Shown piece after piece: positions 23,485-35,547 of a stretch of 64,000 nucleotides of DNA. Where the stretch lies: assembly GCA_963281155.1 (NCBI GenBank), contig CAUJLY010000004.1:5208001-5272000 (forward strand), in the 5' to 3' direction. This DNA comes from Rhabditophanes sp. KR3021. Taxonomy: Eukaryota; Nematoda; Chromadorea; Rhabditida; Alloionematidae. The translations under genes were made by a program, and so were the position numbers. Position 1 is the first letter of the stretch, and every line of letters begins with the position of its first letter. The notes beneath the pieces were generated by a model. It was not told the DNA's origin. It made no database searches and saw nothing but the letters and a program-made list of their open reading frames with translations.

Positions 23485-26400
23485 ATGGATAACTCGTCAC
23501 TAAATGAGCCCACGTCATCTAGTCGTAGTAGATATGCCTCAGCGTCGCCTTTCAGACATTTTTTATCCTCATCTTCAAAAAGGTCTAAAGAATCCCCAGC
23601 AGGTTTTAAAATGACTCTTGGAGGAAGTGGGAAAAATCGACTCAGTAGGATTGAATCATTAGCAAACAATAAATGTATGATAAATGTTCCACTATACAAA
23701 ATAGTGTGCAATAATATAAACTTTTACCTATCTTTTTATTTTAGACCATAATGAAATGACAACAAACAATAAAAGTAATCCTTCAACTGTACAAGATATT
23801 TATTATGGCAAAAATGATACGATATTTGAAAATGTAAGTCTTAATAAATGTGATTTTATTTAATAATAAATGCATACAAATTTAGATATCTTACTTAGGC
23901 TGTTCGAAAATTAATAATGCGGTAAGTTTGATCATTTTGTGGATTGTTATATGTATGTATAAGTATCAACTTATAATATGAACTGTTTTAGATGGATCAA
24001 AAAGAAATGCTTCAAATTATGAAAACATTAAATAATGAGCAACAACATTCAGCCGTGTTAATAAAACTTGCAATCCCACCATTTGCATCCGGAATAGTAC
24101 GATTATTAGATTGTGACAATAGAGGTGAAATAATGACATTTTCAATTCATCGAATTAGATTATGCAGCAGAGGGCACCTTCAAACTAGAACATGCGAGTG
24201 CTTTGCTTTTAGTTATGACCATTATAATTCAGGGCAATCTTCATCAATGCAATGTCATGTCTTTCGTTCAAATGTACCTGACGGTGCTGCTAGAGCATTG
24301 TTTGCTTTTTCCAATAGTTTCAAAAATCAACCACCCGATCCATTAGAAGGTTTTGTAATACCAATGTCTAAAGATATTGAAATCATAGGAGAACATTCCA
24401 TTCCTGGGACAGAAGAAAAATATCAGTTTGAAAGTTACCTGGAGATTAGGGAAGACGATGGGAAAGGAGAATTTCAAAGTTGTCCTCAGGAAAATAATTG
24501 CTTTCGATTGAGGAGGGATAGGATTAAAAAAGTAATGGTAGTATTGAGGCAAATAAGTGGCCCAAGAAATCTTCCTATTAAAAGTTGCTTTGGATTGTTG
24601 TTAGGTAAGTATAGAATGTTGATCATCATAAGAAGTTTTTCATTATAACGAGCAGTCTTTTACGTAAGATCCCTTCTAATAAGTGTGCTTTAATTCGGTT
24701 TATGAAAATGATAATCGGATCATTTAAATTTTGAAAATAAATAAATCATTAGATGAATTATAACTCACCCTTTTTAGCTGCTGGTCGGAATTTAAAAGGA
24801 AGTGATATGCAATTAATGGATATGGAGTCAATGGGTCCAGCACCCCAGAACAAAAATGTCTATGTGATAGCAGGACTATGGAATCCAATAAAAGAAAGTT
24901 TCGAAGTCTTGAATACAGAAACTCCTAGAGAAACAAGAGTATTCATGACTGTGGCTGCCGATATCATTATTTCCGGTATCGAAGATTCAATTAGGTTTTA
25001 TGTAGAATGTAAAGCTAGGATTTACCACCGATACGAACATTTTAGTTCCGTTATTAGGCGTCCCATCATAGAGAAATATGATTTGGTGACAAAAGTAAGT
25101 TTTATTTATCTTATTAAAAATGGCGCTAACCAGTAGGGTTACTAGAACAACTGTGATTAAAAGTTTTCCGAATATTGCCTGCGATTAATTTATGTTTTTG
25201 TAGAACACTTTTTGTTTGTTTAATATCGACATTTGTAGTGTTTTCTATCATTTTCAATTTATATATTTTTATAGAGCATGTACATATCTGTAACATCAAA
25301 TTATTCAATTTGATTTAAATATATTCGTGGAGTGTAAACATACATATATTTATAAAAACACATTAATAGATACTTAATAATGGCTATTTCCTTTTAAGTA
25401 CATTAAATTATCATGATAGTATTGCTCAATATTTGTTCAACAGCTTACTTTTAAAATAGAAAATAGAGATACTCATTATTTGACTCAATCAATACGCTGG
25501 CGAGCATAGTTAGCACAAGACTCACTCACCATCTTTTCTTCTTTTTGAAACGTGTCCGTTATAAAATTGTATCCTGATTTTGAATAACAAATATCGGTTT
25601 TCTTATTTAATCTTTAACCCCTTTAATATCAAATTTTTCAGATGGACGAGAACGAAAACATCGAATCAGGTGCTAGTTTGTGTGAGACCATGGGATCATC
25701 GAATGAGAATGTCCCTCCTGTGAGTGATGATTTGAAAAAAGAAGAGTCCGATCCTAATCAAAGTTTAATGAAAGTTATATCGTTCGAGTCTGTTACAGAA
25801 CAGGATCGTTCATTAACCCGTTTAACTGTGGGCAAAAATCATCAACAAATGCCTACTCAGTTGATTCATCCCGCGGATGCAGATGATTCAGGTAAAACTA
25901 CATTGAACACCTTTAATAGTAATTTTTAGATCACGACGAACCTTTACTATCTGGGTCAGGGCATGTTAATCAAGAATGCAGTGAGGAGGTCATGAGTCAG
26001 TGGGAAGAATTAATCACCAAGTGGGAGGCTGATTTAGAAAATCGTCCAGTTAATTTAGGCCCATTGGTAAAAAATGGTATTCCAGATAAATTACGTGGGC
26101 GAATTTGGCAATGGATGTCTAAAGTTGTGGATCAAGAATTATCTGACACCTACTTTATTTTGATAGAAAAAGAATGTTCCTGCGATTCAGTAATATTAAG
26201 AGACATCCATAGAACCTTCCCAGCACATGAATTTTTCAAGGTAAATTAATTATACTAACTTTAACCTTTCAACGTACCATTCTCAATAAAAGGTACACTT
26301 CCACCACAAGTCGAACTGGCTTCATTCCTAGGTGTTTTAGTTTTTTTCTAAAATTGGTTGTCTTGCCAGTTGATCACTCAGATGAGAAACAATAGTCTCC

Positions 26401-28232
26401 TTGTTTGGATGTTGAGCCATATAGTTAAAAACACCAAATAAGAGGCGATGTTTGTGCACTAAAACAAACAAATGATCTCAATATAGCTATGTTTAATCAT
26501 AACATCGCCAAAAGATAAATAGCTTTCAGCCAATATTCAAATGTATAAGGTCTGACCGTAATGTTGGTAGTGAGGATCTTCAACTAATAAATACTTAAAT
26601 TTGAAAACAAAGTTATCACGCTAATAAACTTTTCAGGAGACTAATGGAGAGGGACAAAATGCTCTGTATAAAATATCCAAAGCTTATGCCCTTTATGATG
26701 AAGAAGTTTCCTATTGCCAAGGCTTATCCTTTCTAGTAGCTAGTTTGGTTCTTCACATGGAACAACACAAAGCGTTTGCGGTCCTTGTTAAAATTATGTT
26801 TGATTATGGGTTGAGAGACTTGTACAAATTGGGCTTCAATAATCTGCAACTGCGTTTCTATCAATTAAACAGACTCTTACAAACAGAGATTCCCCAATTA
26901 TACGCACATTTTGAGGAGATCGGAATTGAAACACATATGTATGCATCAAGTTGGCTTTTGACCATGTTTACTGCCAAATTCCCTTTGCAATGTGTTTTTT
27001 ACATCATAGATATATTTTTAAATGAGGTAAGCTATTCAAATATTACCTTGTTTATTTTTTTACATATTTTATTATTGTTTTGCTTATTTTATTATTGTTT
27101 TTACTTATTTTATTACTGTTTTTACTTATTTACTTAATTTCAGGGAATTAATACCATATTCAACATTTCCTTAGCGTTACTAAATGATTCAGTTCATGAT
27201 GTAAGCCAATCTTAATTTAGCATATAACACATTTAACGTTTTTAGTTTCTGGAATTAGATTTTGACAGCAGTTTGACATATTTTAGAGTCACACTTCCTC
27301 GTAAATATAGAACTGAAGAAAGTGCCAAGCGACTGATTCACAGAGCACTCAATCTTAATGTAATTTTGTCCTAAATATATCTAAATGCAATTTTATAGAT
27401 TAACTACAAAAAATTAGAAGAGTATGAAGTAGAGTATGAAGAGAATAAGGCTAAAGAATTAGAACTGATGGATCCTATTACTAGACTTGAAAAAGACAAC
27501 CAGAAATTGCGGTTAGCTAGCATTCGTTTGGAAACAGAAAATGACGATCTAGCCCATGAATTGGTGACTAGAAAAATTGAATTAAGACACAAATTAGATG
27601 CTACCGAAGAGCAGCTTGAAAGATCAGAAAGCAATGTTGTTAAATTGACTCGTCAAAATGTAGATTTGGAAGATGAAAACAAAAGTATAAGAGAAGAATA
27701 CTTGCTCGTAAAAGAAACTTGTAGAAGAGAAATGGATAGACTAGAGAAAGATAGTGAAAAGTTTAAAAATATTGGGGATAGCTATAAAGCAATATGTTCT
27801 AAATTAAGTGAACAAATTCACGATCAGAAGGAGTCGTTTAATGAAATTCAGAAAAGCTTACTTAGTGCTATCTCAAATTGTGAATCCTGTAGTTTATCAG
27901 CGTCTGAATGGATAAAAGATTCCCCTCGTAACTCTAAGAGAGTTTCCCCAATAAATGAAGAAAACAGTGGCATTCGAATGATCCAAATGTTGGAAAAAAT
28001 AGATAATCAAGACGGAAGGATCAAACAATTAGAACTGGAACTAGCTCAAACTAAATTGGCACTAGTAGAATCACAATGTCAAAATCAAGATTTGACTCAT
28101 CAAATGAACACTAACATTATAAATGCAACTGAAAACAACAGACCAGCATGGTTTAAAAAGACTATAAGCTCATTTAAGGAAGTCAAGGGATCTTTGAAGA
28201 GTCAAGTAGAGGGCAAAAATTTAATCCCATAA
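23485..28232 (+). CDS. tbc-11: RABGAP1 / TBC-11 Rab GTPase-activating protein
   Basis: Rab GTPase-activating protein with PTB, TBC and coiled-coil regions. Eleven exons, all in phase: 23485..23674, 23745..23833, 23886..23921, 23992..24604, 24778..25094, 25642..25891, 25930..26240, 26637..27026, 27144..27200, 27246..27359, 27399..28232; 1066 residues, almost the human length. The PTB domain starts at ISYLGCSKIN. The conserved spacer EPLLSGSGHV precedes the TBC domain, which has the arginine finger in ILRDIHRTFPAHEFF and the glutamine finger in SYCQGLSF, so it should be catalytically competent. The C-terminal coiled coil contains ENDDLAHELVTRKI and LELAQTKLALVE, then the basic-hydrophobic end. 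Introns after exons 5 and 7 are longer and carry antisense fragments. Confidence 0.94.
26337..26459 (-). pseudogene. Antisense coding fragment in RABGAP1 intron 7
   Basis: A minus-strand frame of about 40 codons reads LFGVFNYMAQHPNKET and SHLSDQLARQPILEKN to a stop. It has a natural amino-acid mix in an AT-rich intron of 396 nt, and is antisense to the host. It shows no GIY-YIG signature, so relation to the other nested relics is only suggested by position and orientation. Confidence 0.25.
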
Positions 28233-28832
28233 ATTTCTTGCATATTACGGAGAAACGGACAGACTTATTTAAAGATTATTTGCGGGTTATTATAAATAAA
28301 TGTACGATATAACTTAGAACAATAATAAACCAAATTTAAATATGTACTTTTGCAATTTTTATAAATTTATATAAACTAAATTTTGTATTTGATTGGCAGC
28401 AGGAATCGTTCAACTCAAATAATAATTTTTGTATTGTTAAGAGACTTAGGTAATATTTTTTCATACAAAATTGGCTAGTAACAACGTGAATAGATTATTA
28501 TAAGCATAATTGTCCTATTGATTATACATATATTTAAGGATCTTTAGACTACTGAGTTTCATATAAAAGGCCTTTGAATTACTGATATGTTGGATTCCGT
28601 TCACACTGATGGTTTTTCATCCCCAAAGCTTAAATTATTGCTAATGTGAATACATCTAATTTAAGGTCATGCATTTTGATTGTTCTTAGGATATTCCGAC
28701 ATTCATTACAATTAGTTATAAATATAAAAAGTAATTTTAAAAACTGAAGTAAAGTAAGTATTTTAATATTAGAATTTATTAAATGATGAATAGGAATGGT
28801 TTACCAACAGTTAAACTAATAATACATATTAT
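28233..28832. other. Spacer between convergent genes
   Basis: AT-rich 600 bp between the 3' ends of the RABGAP1 and gamma-glutamyltranspeptidase genes. No supported feature beyond likely polyadenylation signals (ATAAA-type motifs near 28296 and 28327). Confidence 0.45.
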
Positions 28833-31800
28833 TTATAATCCTTCAGGATGTTGATTAGCTTTTCTTCTGTAGTCTCCGTTTGCATATATATATCCGTCGT
28901 TTTCGGCTACTACGCATTGAACGATCCCCTCAAATCCAGTTGTAATTTTGAACTTCTGGTTATATTTTTTCTCCAAATCCTTTGTCAACTCACTAGGAAC
29001 AGGAATCTCATACTGTGTGATGTCCGGAGTAAACTGATTATGTAAGGTTGGACTATCAATAGCTTGCTTGATAGATTCGCCAAATATTAAATTACGTACA
29101 ATAGCTTTCGACATGGCACTAATTATTTTACTGCCTCCGCTGGCTAAAACAAAAGCATATTGACATTTATAAGAATTTATGTCTGATTTGTACAAATTTA
29201 CACATATTAAGTAGTACATTCCCACATTATTTTTAAAGTAAATCAATTTTTTTAAATTAATATTCATGCGAATTCGCTCAAATAATCTTTTTATGTTGTT
29301 TTTGTGCTAATGTTAACTATACCAATTTAATCTTCTCAGGTTGGTTCAAATCACGACTCTGAAGAAGATACAGAAGAGGTGAAAGATTTTACTCCAAGTC
29401 AGCCTGTTGTACTTTCCCAAGTATCAAGAGTTAGCAGACTGCAACCAATAAGACGATCTTGGATGTTAAGAGAATATGTCTGCTAACAAGGTCAAGCCAA
29501 AAGTAAGAGCTTCTCTCACAGATCACAAGTTATTGGCTAATGTATGCGATGATATGTTGCTTCTGAAGATTTAACTATTAAGGAAAAAACAGAATTGCTC
29601 AAAATTTTCACTGGTTCTATATTAATACTCTTCTTGATAATGGATGGTCATTTGAAGATGCTAAACATGCCATAAAATATGTCGGGGACTTATGTAATAG
29701 AAACGAGGCTAAAACAACACAGATATGACCTCTATTGTTACATCAAATGGGAGTTTGTTTTTAACAAAAAGCAGAACGTTTCCGACAAAAAAGAATCTGA
29801 TTGCAGAAAATGTAGGTGCATTCTGATTAATGCAGTTTGAGGTCAACTCACAAATAGCGACTCCGGAAAGTCCTTTCTAGATTCTGTTTCAAATGTGAAC
29901 CCTCAAACAAACTCGAAAGTCGCCCAACTGATCCTCAATGAGTTCTCAAAATGTGGATATGGAAAACACATTCTCAGATATTAACATGTATTTTTTGTTT
30001 TCTTATTAAATAAATCTTCTGATTTTTGATTAGTCAAAAAGTTAATTTGTTTTGCGTAAATTTTTGAATATAAATTACCTAAAACAGAAAAAATTAGTTG
30101 GGAAGATTAAAGAAAGATCGAATACCTCCTACAACCATTTTTACGTCACCACTTGTTTTGTTATAGATAACCATGGGTGACATTGAACTCATTGGTCGTT
30201 TTCCAGGAGCAATAAAATTTGTTTCAGATGGTGCAAATCCAAAGCCGTTGACTAATCTGTAATTGGGAAATATTAGTTATTGTGTTAATAAATTCCATGT
30301 CAATTTATTTAATTAATAAACGCTTGTTTGCTTGTCCATGAATAACATGCAATGTATTCTAATATAGAAAGTAAAAATGGTGTGATCAACGGTAAAGATA
30401 TATTATCAAAGCTCAGACGTATATTTAGCAATAAGGTAAGTTGCCTTTCCATTTATTTGTTATTTAAATAAAGTAAACTTAAGTTAGTCTATTTTTCGGT
30501 ATTTATTAAGAAGCATATTTCTCGTCAATATTAAATATATTCTCTTACATCTTTTATACATTTATTACTCTTAAATTTTTAAATTATAGTTTTGTATGAG
30601 CCTTCGTTTTTGACAAAAAGGAAAAGTTTCTAAGGCAAGTAACTATTGCTGAAAAGAAATTAGTTATTGTCAAAAAACAATATCAGTCGAAAAAGATTGC
30701 TGAAAATACTGAAGCAATATTTATTAATGCTCATCGTGGACAGCTGACAAATGCTGATTCAGGAAAAGAATCTTTTGATTTTGTACTAGCTATGAATTCG
30801 CAGACAAACTTGGAAGTAGCTAAATTAATTATGACCCATTTTTTAAAATGTGACCATTTAGAGTATGACTTAAACTACTAATATGTCTTCCGTATTTGTT
30901 TACTATACATATATGATCTTTAATTATATCTGTTATGTATTTATCCCCCCTTCCCTTCAGTACCCAATTGTGCTGAAATCGTCCATTTCATCATTCCAAA
31001 CTATTCCCAGTGTTGGAGACTGTACCACAGCCCCAAACCATCTATTAATTGTACTTGTTGCAGACACGCCATTCCCTTCTGAATCTAAGGTTGATACATG
31101 ACTGGTTCCATGATCTGCCTTTTGGAATTGATCGATTCCACCATAATACGAAGTATTTTGAGAGAACTTTCTAACTCGATCTAAACACCATACATATAAT
31201 TTTAGTATTAGAATTAAAAAGAGTCATTTATTTTTAAGTTTGAATGTGTAGTTGGGGTTCCAAACCAACCCTCTTTTAGTACCTTGTCATTTTAAATGTG
31301 TATGCTACTACAAGCTATTTGCGTGTCATGGCTAGTTTTACGATCGAATATATCTTTACTAATTTATCTTAGTGCCACAAGATCGCCTCTTATTGGATAT
31401 TATTAAACCTACTATGGCTGATAAGAAGGAAGTAATTTTAGGTAAAAGAGGAGATGAGGGTATTTCTCGATCATTCGCCAAAAGTCTCAGTATCAAGAAG
31501 AAAATTGCTTGCCCTGATCATAGAAAGGTGTTTGATTGCTAATTCTGTAGGTGCTGCCAATCTCTCAACGGCATTGCTGCTTTTAAATGTAAACATTGCG
31601 AAAGGTGTTTCAAACCTAAAACTGGTCTGACTAATCACGGAAAAAATAATTTTTGCCAAAAAACGATGGATGCTGAAATCTTCAACCGGGACAAAACTGC
31701 TGCTTATGTTTTGGAATCAATAAAAGCTAAAGACGGCGATGAAGAAGGGTGCTGGGTGTATGTAATGATTGATCCAAGAGTTGTACATGGCAACTGGACC

Positions 31801-33768
31801 AAAGCTGGAGTCAAGAGAGCGATTCGTTACATTGGGGAGACGATAGAATCTGGCCTAAGAATGTCAAATCACAAAGCATGCTTCAAACACGCAGTTGACT
31901 TAGAGGTGTTGTTCGACAAGAAGGAGACTTCATCAAAAAAGTTGTCTATGATAAACTGTTTGGTGAGAAGGGAGTTATTGTACTAAAGAAGTGGTATTAA
32001 TCAAAAGAAGTTGCAGAGAATGTTGAGAGCATCCTAATTGACTCTCTCAGACCTCAACTTACGAACTCAGATAGTGGAAAGTCATCATTCGAAGAAGTAC
32101 GTCTCATGTTTCAAGAAATGAATGTCGAGGTAGCAGATCTTATTCTAGGTGATTTGTTCAAAGCTTGTAATGATATTGAAAAAGCTGACTATCTCACAAT
32201 TTTTTAAATATGTTTAATAAAGTTCATACCTAATATCCATTTCGAGTATTCTTTGGTAGTCAAGTTTTGTGATAAAAATTTAGATTCAGGAACGAAATCA
32301 ACATCTCCAAGTAAGGTTCTTTGAGCGTACGCAAATTTACTTGCTTCGATAAAATTGTGATAAAACTCTGGGCTGTTGTAAAGATATTCAGGGTTTCTGT
32401 TTGGACTGTCTTTGTAAATATTTGACATGATTGAAATCAAAAGCTGGACAACAGTAAAGGATGCTGGAGGCGGTGGCCCAACCATCACTAAATCTTCGTG
32501 AAAGTGGTCATTTGACAATGGAGTATCATATTCAACTGGTTTGTAATTTTGTAAATCAGCTTTGGTCAAAATTCCACCGTTTTCTTGAATCTCTTTGATT
32601 ATGATATCAGCTATTTCACCGTGATAAAAAAGATGTACGGGATCTTTTGAGTCAGCAATTTTTTCCAATGTATTTGCAAGTTCGGGTCTGAAATGTAGAA
32701 CGATTAAATTAAGACCGACTATTCAAAAGAAGCTGTTTCTAAATTCATTCTTGTGAAGAATTTTTTATTGTTTCGTTACTCAATCTTTTTAATTTTCTTG
32801 CACTTTTAAGCTCTTTTAATTAATAAGAACAAATAGCAGAATCATACCTTTTCAAAATATCACCATGAACCCATACTTTATTAGTTGCATTGTTAAGCCA
32901 CCCCTGCATAGACGGTAAAGTTCTAAAATGAGCCTCTTTGATTTTTAAAACATCTCCTAAATGGGCAAGAAGTAAATATTAATGTAAAATCAAGGAAATC
33001 TTTTTGATAATTTAAGTTGTGTAAATGAGTATTTTTGTATCCCATTTTCAGCTCAATAATTTTTTCCTTTTGACTTTGTTTTCAACATACCTAAAAATAA
33101 AATAAGTAATTAAATTACATGGAGATTCACCTAAATATTCTGATATGCCTATTCCGTTTCTAGATAATTCGACAGCTGGCATAACTAATTCTTTCCATGA
33201 TACCTTGCCACTTCCGTACTTTGTATAAGCCAAGTAATAACCATGTAGTTCACCTTGAAGGGTTAAAACATAAGCACTTAATTTAAGTCATCTAAATAAT
33301 TACCTGGAACGCCAATGGCTTTGTAACCATATTTACTTAACAATTCGTCACCTTTAAACATGTCCTTTGTAGCTGAAGCAGGTGCTGTTTCTCTTGCATC
33401 AATTACATTTGCCCGTTGTGTAGTTCTATTGTAAATTGTCATAATAAAACCCCCACCTTAAAATTTACTTAATAAAAATTATTTTTGAATTTACCTATGC
33501 CTGACGATTGAGGATTGGTGACACCAAGACAAAATAAAGAAGCAATAGAACTGTCTACTGCGTTACCGCCTTTGATTAAAATGTCACGTCCGATTTCAGA
33601 GCACAGTCCATTGTCAGAAGTTGTGGCTGCTTTACGAAACTTTCCTAACAATGAATATGATGGTTCCGGCCAGTTATAACGGTACTTTTGTCCAGAAGTC
33701 CATTCTTCACTTCCAAATACAGAAACAAATAGCACACAAAGGGACACTGTATAAATCATACCCACCAA
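28833..33768 (-). CDS. ggt: Gamma-glutamyltranspeptidase
   Basis: Cell-surface N-terminal nucleophile hydrolase that cleaves extracellular glutathione and transfers the gamma-glutamyl group. Eight exons in phase: 33495..33768, 33304..33456, 33131..33253, 32848..32956, 32230..32687, 30964..31180, 30126..30256, 28833..29143; 591 residues, the usual size. An N-terminal hydrophobic segment (about 4-18) should anchor or export it. Family motifs in order: GRDILIKGGNAVDSSIA, NPQSSGIGGGFIM, NVIDARETAP, GVPGELHGY, LLGDVDFV, then the autoprocessing and nucleophile Thr in HGTSHVSTLDSEGNG, TSTINRWFGA, PGKRPMSSMSP and GASGGSKII, LHNQFTPD. The three 3'-most introns (1049, 707 and 982 nt) each contain one antisense nuclease-like relic; the other introns are 122 nt or longer only modestly, down to about 38 nt. 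Confidence 0.93.
29340..29994 (+). pseudogene. GIY-YIG-like nuclease relic, copy 1, antisense in GGT intron 7
   Basis: Plus-strand coding remnant interrupted by stops and frameshifts. It opens with an acidic segment (HDSEEDTEEVKDFTPSQP). Later it reads SFEDAKHAIKYVGDL, aligning with the AIRYIG strand of copy 3. It then has KKNLIAENV, and after a frameshift and one in-frame stop GQLTNSDSGKSFLDSV and SKVAQLILNEF to a final stop. The same order and spacing occur in copies 2 and 3. The decay is advanced, so no product is expected. Confidence 0.65.
30603..30881 (+). pseudogene. GIY-YIG-like nuclease relic, copy 2, antisense in GGT intron 6
   Basis: Best-preserved C-terminal part of the family: about 92 codons without a stop, from FVFDKKEKFLRQV through KKLVIVKKQYQSKKIAENTE and FINAHRGQLTNADSGKESF to a natural stop. 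The order (basic helix, V-I-V strand, Ser-Lys then an E-x-x-E helix, I-x-A, LTN-x-D-SG) matches the C-terminal half of the LEM-3/ANKLE1 GIY-YIG domain. The N-terminal half with the YIG strand is not preserved, so it is a truncated relic. It lies antisense in a 707-nt intron. Confidence 0.65.
31374..32207 (+). pseudogene. Zinc finger plus GIY-YIG nuclease relic, copy 3, antisense in GGT intron 5
   Basis: Most complete copy, about 278 codons with one stop near 31543, one frameshift near 31930 and another stop near 32005. In order: LLDIIKPTMADKKEV, a C2HC zinc finger (CKHCERCFKPKTGLTNH then C), the nuclease first strand CWVYVMIDPRVV, second strand AIRYIGET with RMSNHK, then after the frameshift KKVVYDKLFGEKGVIVLKKW, SKEVAENVESILIDSLRP and QLTNSDSGKSSF, ending about 22 nt from the host splice donor. 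The VYxxxDPR and YIG strands, a Glu in the last helix and LTN together match the LEM-3/ANKLE1-type GIY-YIG domain by eye. The lesions mean it is not functional as it stands. Confidence 0.7.
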
Positions 33769-35547
33769 GTTTCTAAAAGTTTGTAATTAATAAAAATTGG
33801 TAGATACTTTATTCTATTGAAATTGAAAATATTGTTTAGTACTTTAAAAATGAATAAATGGTGAATTTTAAGATATTTTATGAATTTTGGGCAAGTTGCA
33901 CTGCATGACACAGACAAAGTCCAAATAACATTAATCTCATTTTTACGGAAGTAATTAGGTAAAAAATACTTTAGTTTAATAAATAGAGGAAGTGATTTTC
34001 AAAAATCTACAATTAATTTATACACCATTTATTATGTACATAAATTGTAACAAGAACAAAATAAATATTAACATGGATTAATGTATGTCAGCGTAAATGT
34101 TATTTGTTTAAAAAACTTGACCTATCTTTGATAATAAAATTTTGATAATATTTGCAAATATTGTAAATTTAAAGTTGCTTACATTTAAGGTGTCGAAAAT
34201 TTGGCGAATAGGAACTGTAATGTGCAAGAAAACATTTTTAGATTGAAAATCTGGAGATTATTATCTTATATTACTTAAGAAAAGTAAATTTGATTGTATC
34301 TTATCGTTTAGTATATCTCTTATTATTTCCCTTCTTAATGTATAAGTAAAAAATTGTTGAGCTCAATGTTGTATCTTTTAAAAGTTTTGTATTTGCAAAA
34401 TTGAACATCTTTATTGAAAGAAATTTTATTGTAAAAAATAATAAATTTAGTATAAAAATGTGAAGTGGACATATCATGAACTTCTGTTTTTAGGATATTT
34501 AGTGTATTATGTTAAAAATCGTGACAATTATTTTTAGTGAAGATCAAAATAATATTGCAATAAAAAATGATTAATTTTTTTATTCAAGTAAAATCACTCG
34601 ACCATTAGAATGTTTAAAGAAGAATCCTTTAAATCAAAAAGTGAATCCACTTAGAAGAAATATTTGAAGAACATTTAAACAGTATTTGATCTACATATTA
34701 AATCACGAAAATCTTGAAGGTTCATTATGAAACGTGTGCATTTAGTCTAATTATTCACATTGCAATAGAAACAATGCCTGAGGTTAATTTGAAAAGGATT
34801 TGTATATGTTTCGATATGATTTCAACGTGTTCAAATATAATTTTGAAGTGTACAACCACTTTACCATAATTGTTTTTCTTGAGTGTCAAATATATATACG
34901 ACTTGGTTTTGACTGATAATTTTTATTCAAATTTTAAGGTAAAGGGAGTAATATAAAAATTTGGCTTTTGACAGTTATTTTGATGTGTCAATTAGTCAAA
35001 TACATAATCTGGTGCAGATATAATCAAACACGTTCTTCCGTTGACTTTTATGACTTAGAAGTTAAGAAGGTAAAACACAAAGAATTTAGTGAATTTGTTT
35101 ATTATAATGACAAAGTAAATAAAGGAATCATCTTAATAATAGTTCTTAAAAAAGGTATTAGGTAATAGTCGGTAAGGTTAGTTTGCTTATAAGTACATAA
35201 AAAATGACCACTTTGTAGTTTATCCCAGTTATGAATTTTTGCGAACTGAGAAGGAAGGTGTGATCGGGACACGAGTCGAATGTCATAAACGAGCTGGCAA
35301 AAAAACGAGTGCATCAATTGACAGACCAGTCACAACAATACTTATTGAAAAGCGAGTGATCTAAAGAAACAAAGGTCAGTCAACTCCATTTACCGTTGAT
35401 TATTTCAATAATTTACATTAACTCAAGACACATTTGTTGTATAATTTTTGGTAGCACTTATCGGTCACTCTAATAGCCTTTCTTTCATTGATAGTCGTCA
35501 AAACGAATTGTTTAGTTGGTATTATAATTTATATTCAAATCTCTAAA
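33769..35547. other. Intergenic region between divergent genes
   Basis: About 1.8 kb between the transpeptidase (minus) and mucin-like gene (plus), so it holds both promoters. Very AT-rich. Short overlapping frames near 34968-35317 exist on both strands but lack start context, splice partners or recognisable domains. Confidence 0.45.

Noticed and set aside
29144..32229. Penelope-like retroelement as the source of the GIY-YIG relics
   Set aside because: No reverse-transcriptase motif was seen in any of the three introns, and the motif set fits LEM-3/ANKLE1 better.
34968..35317. Overlapping short frames on both strands
   Set aside because: Neither has supporting features; the region is the upstream DNA of divergent genes.
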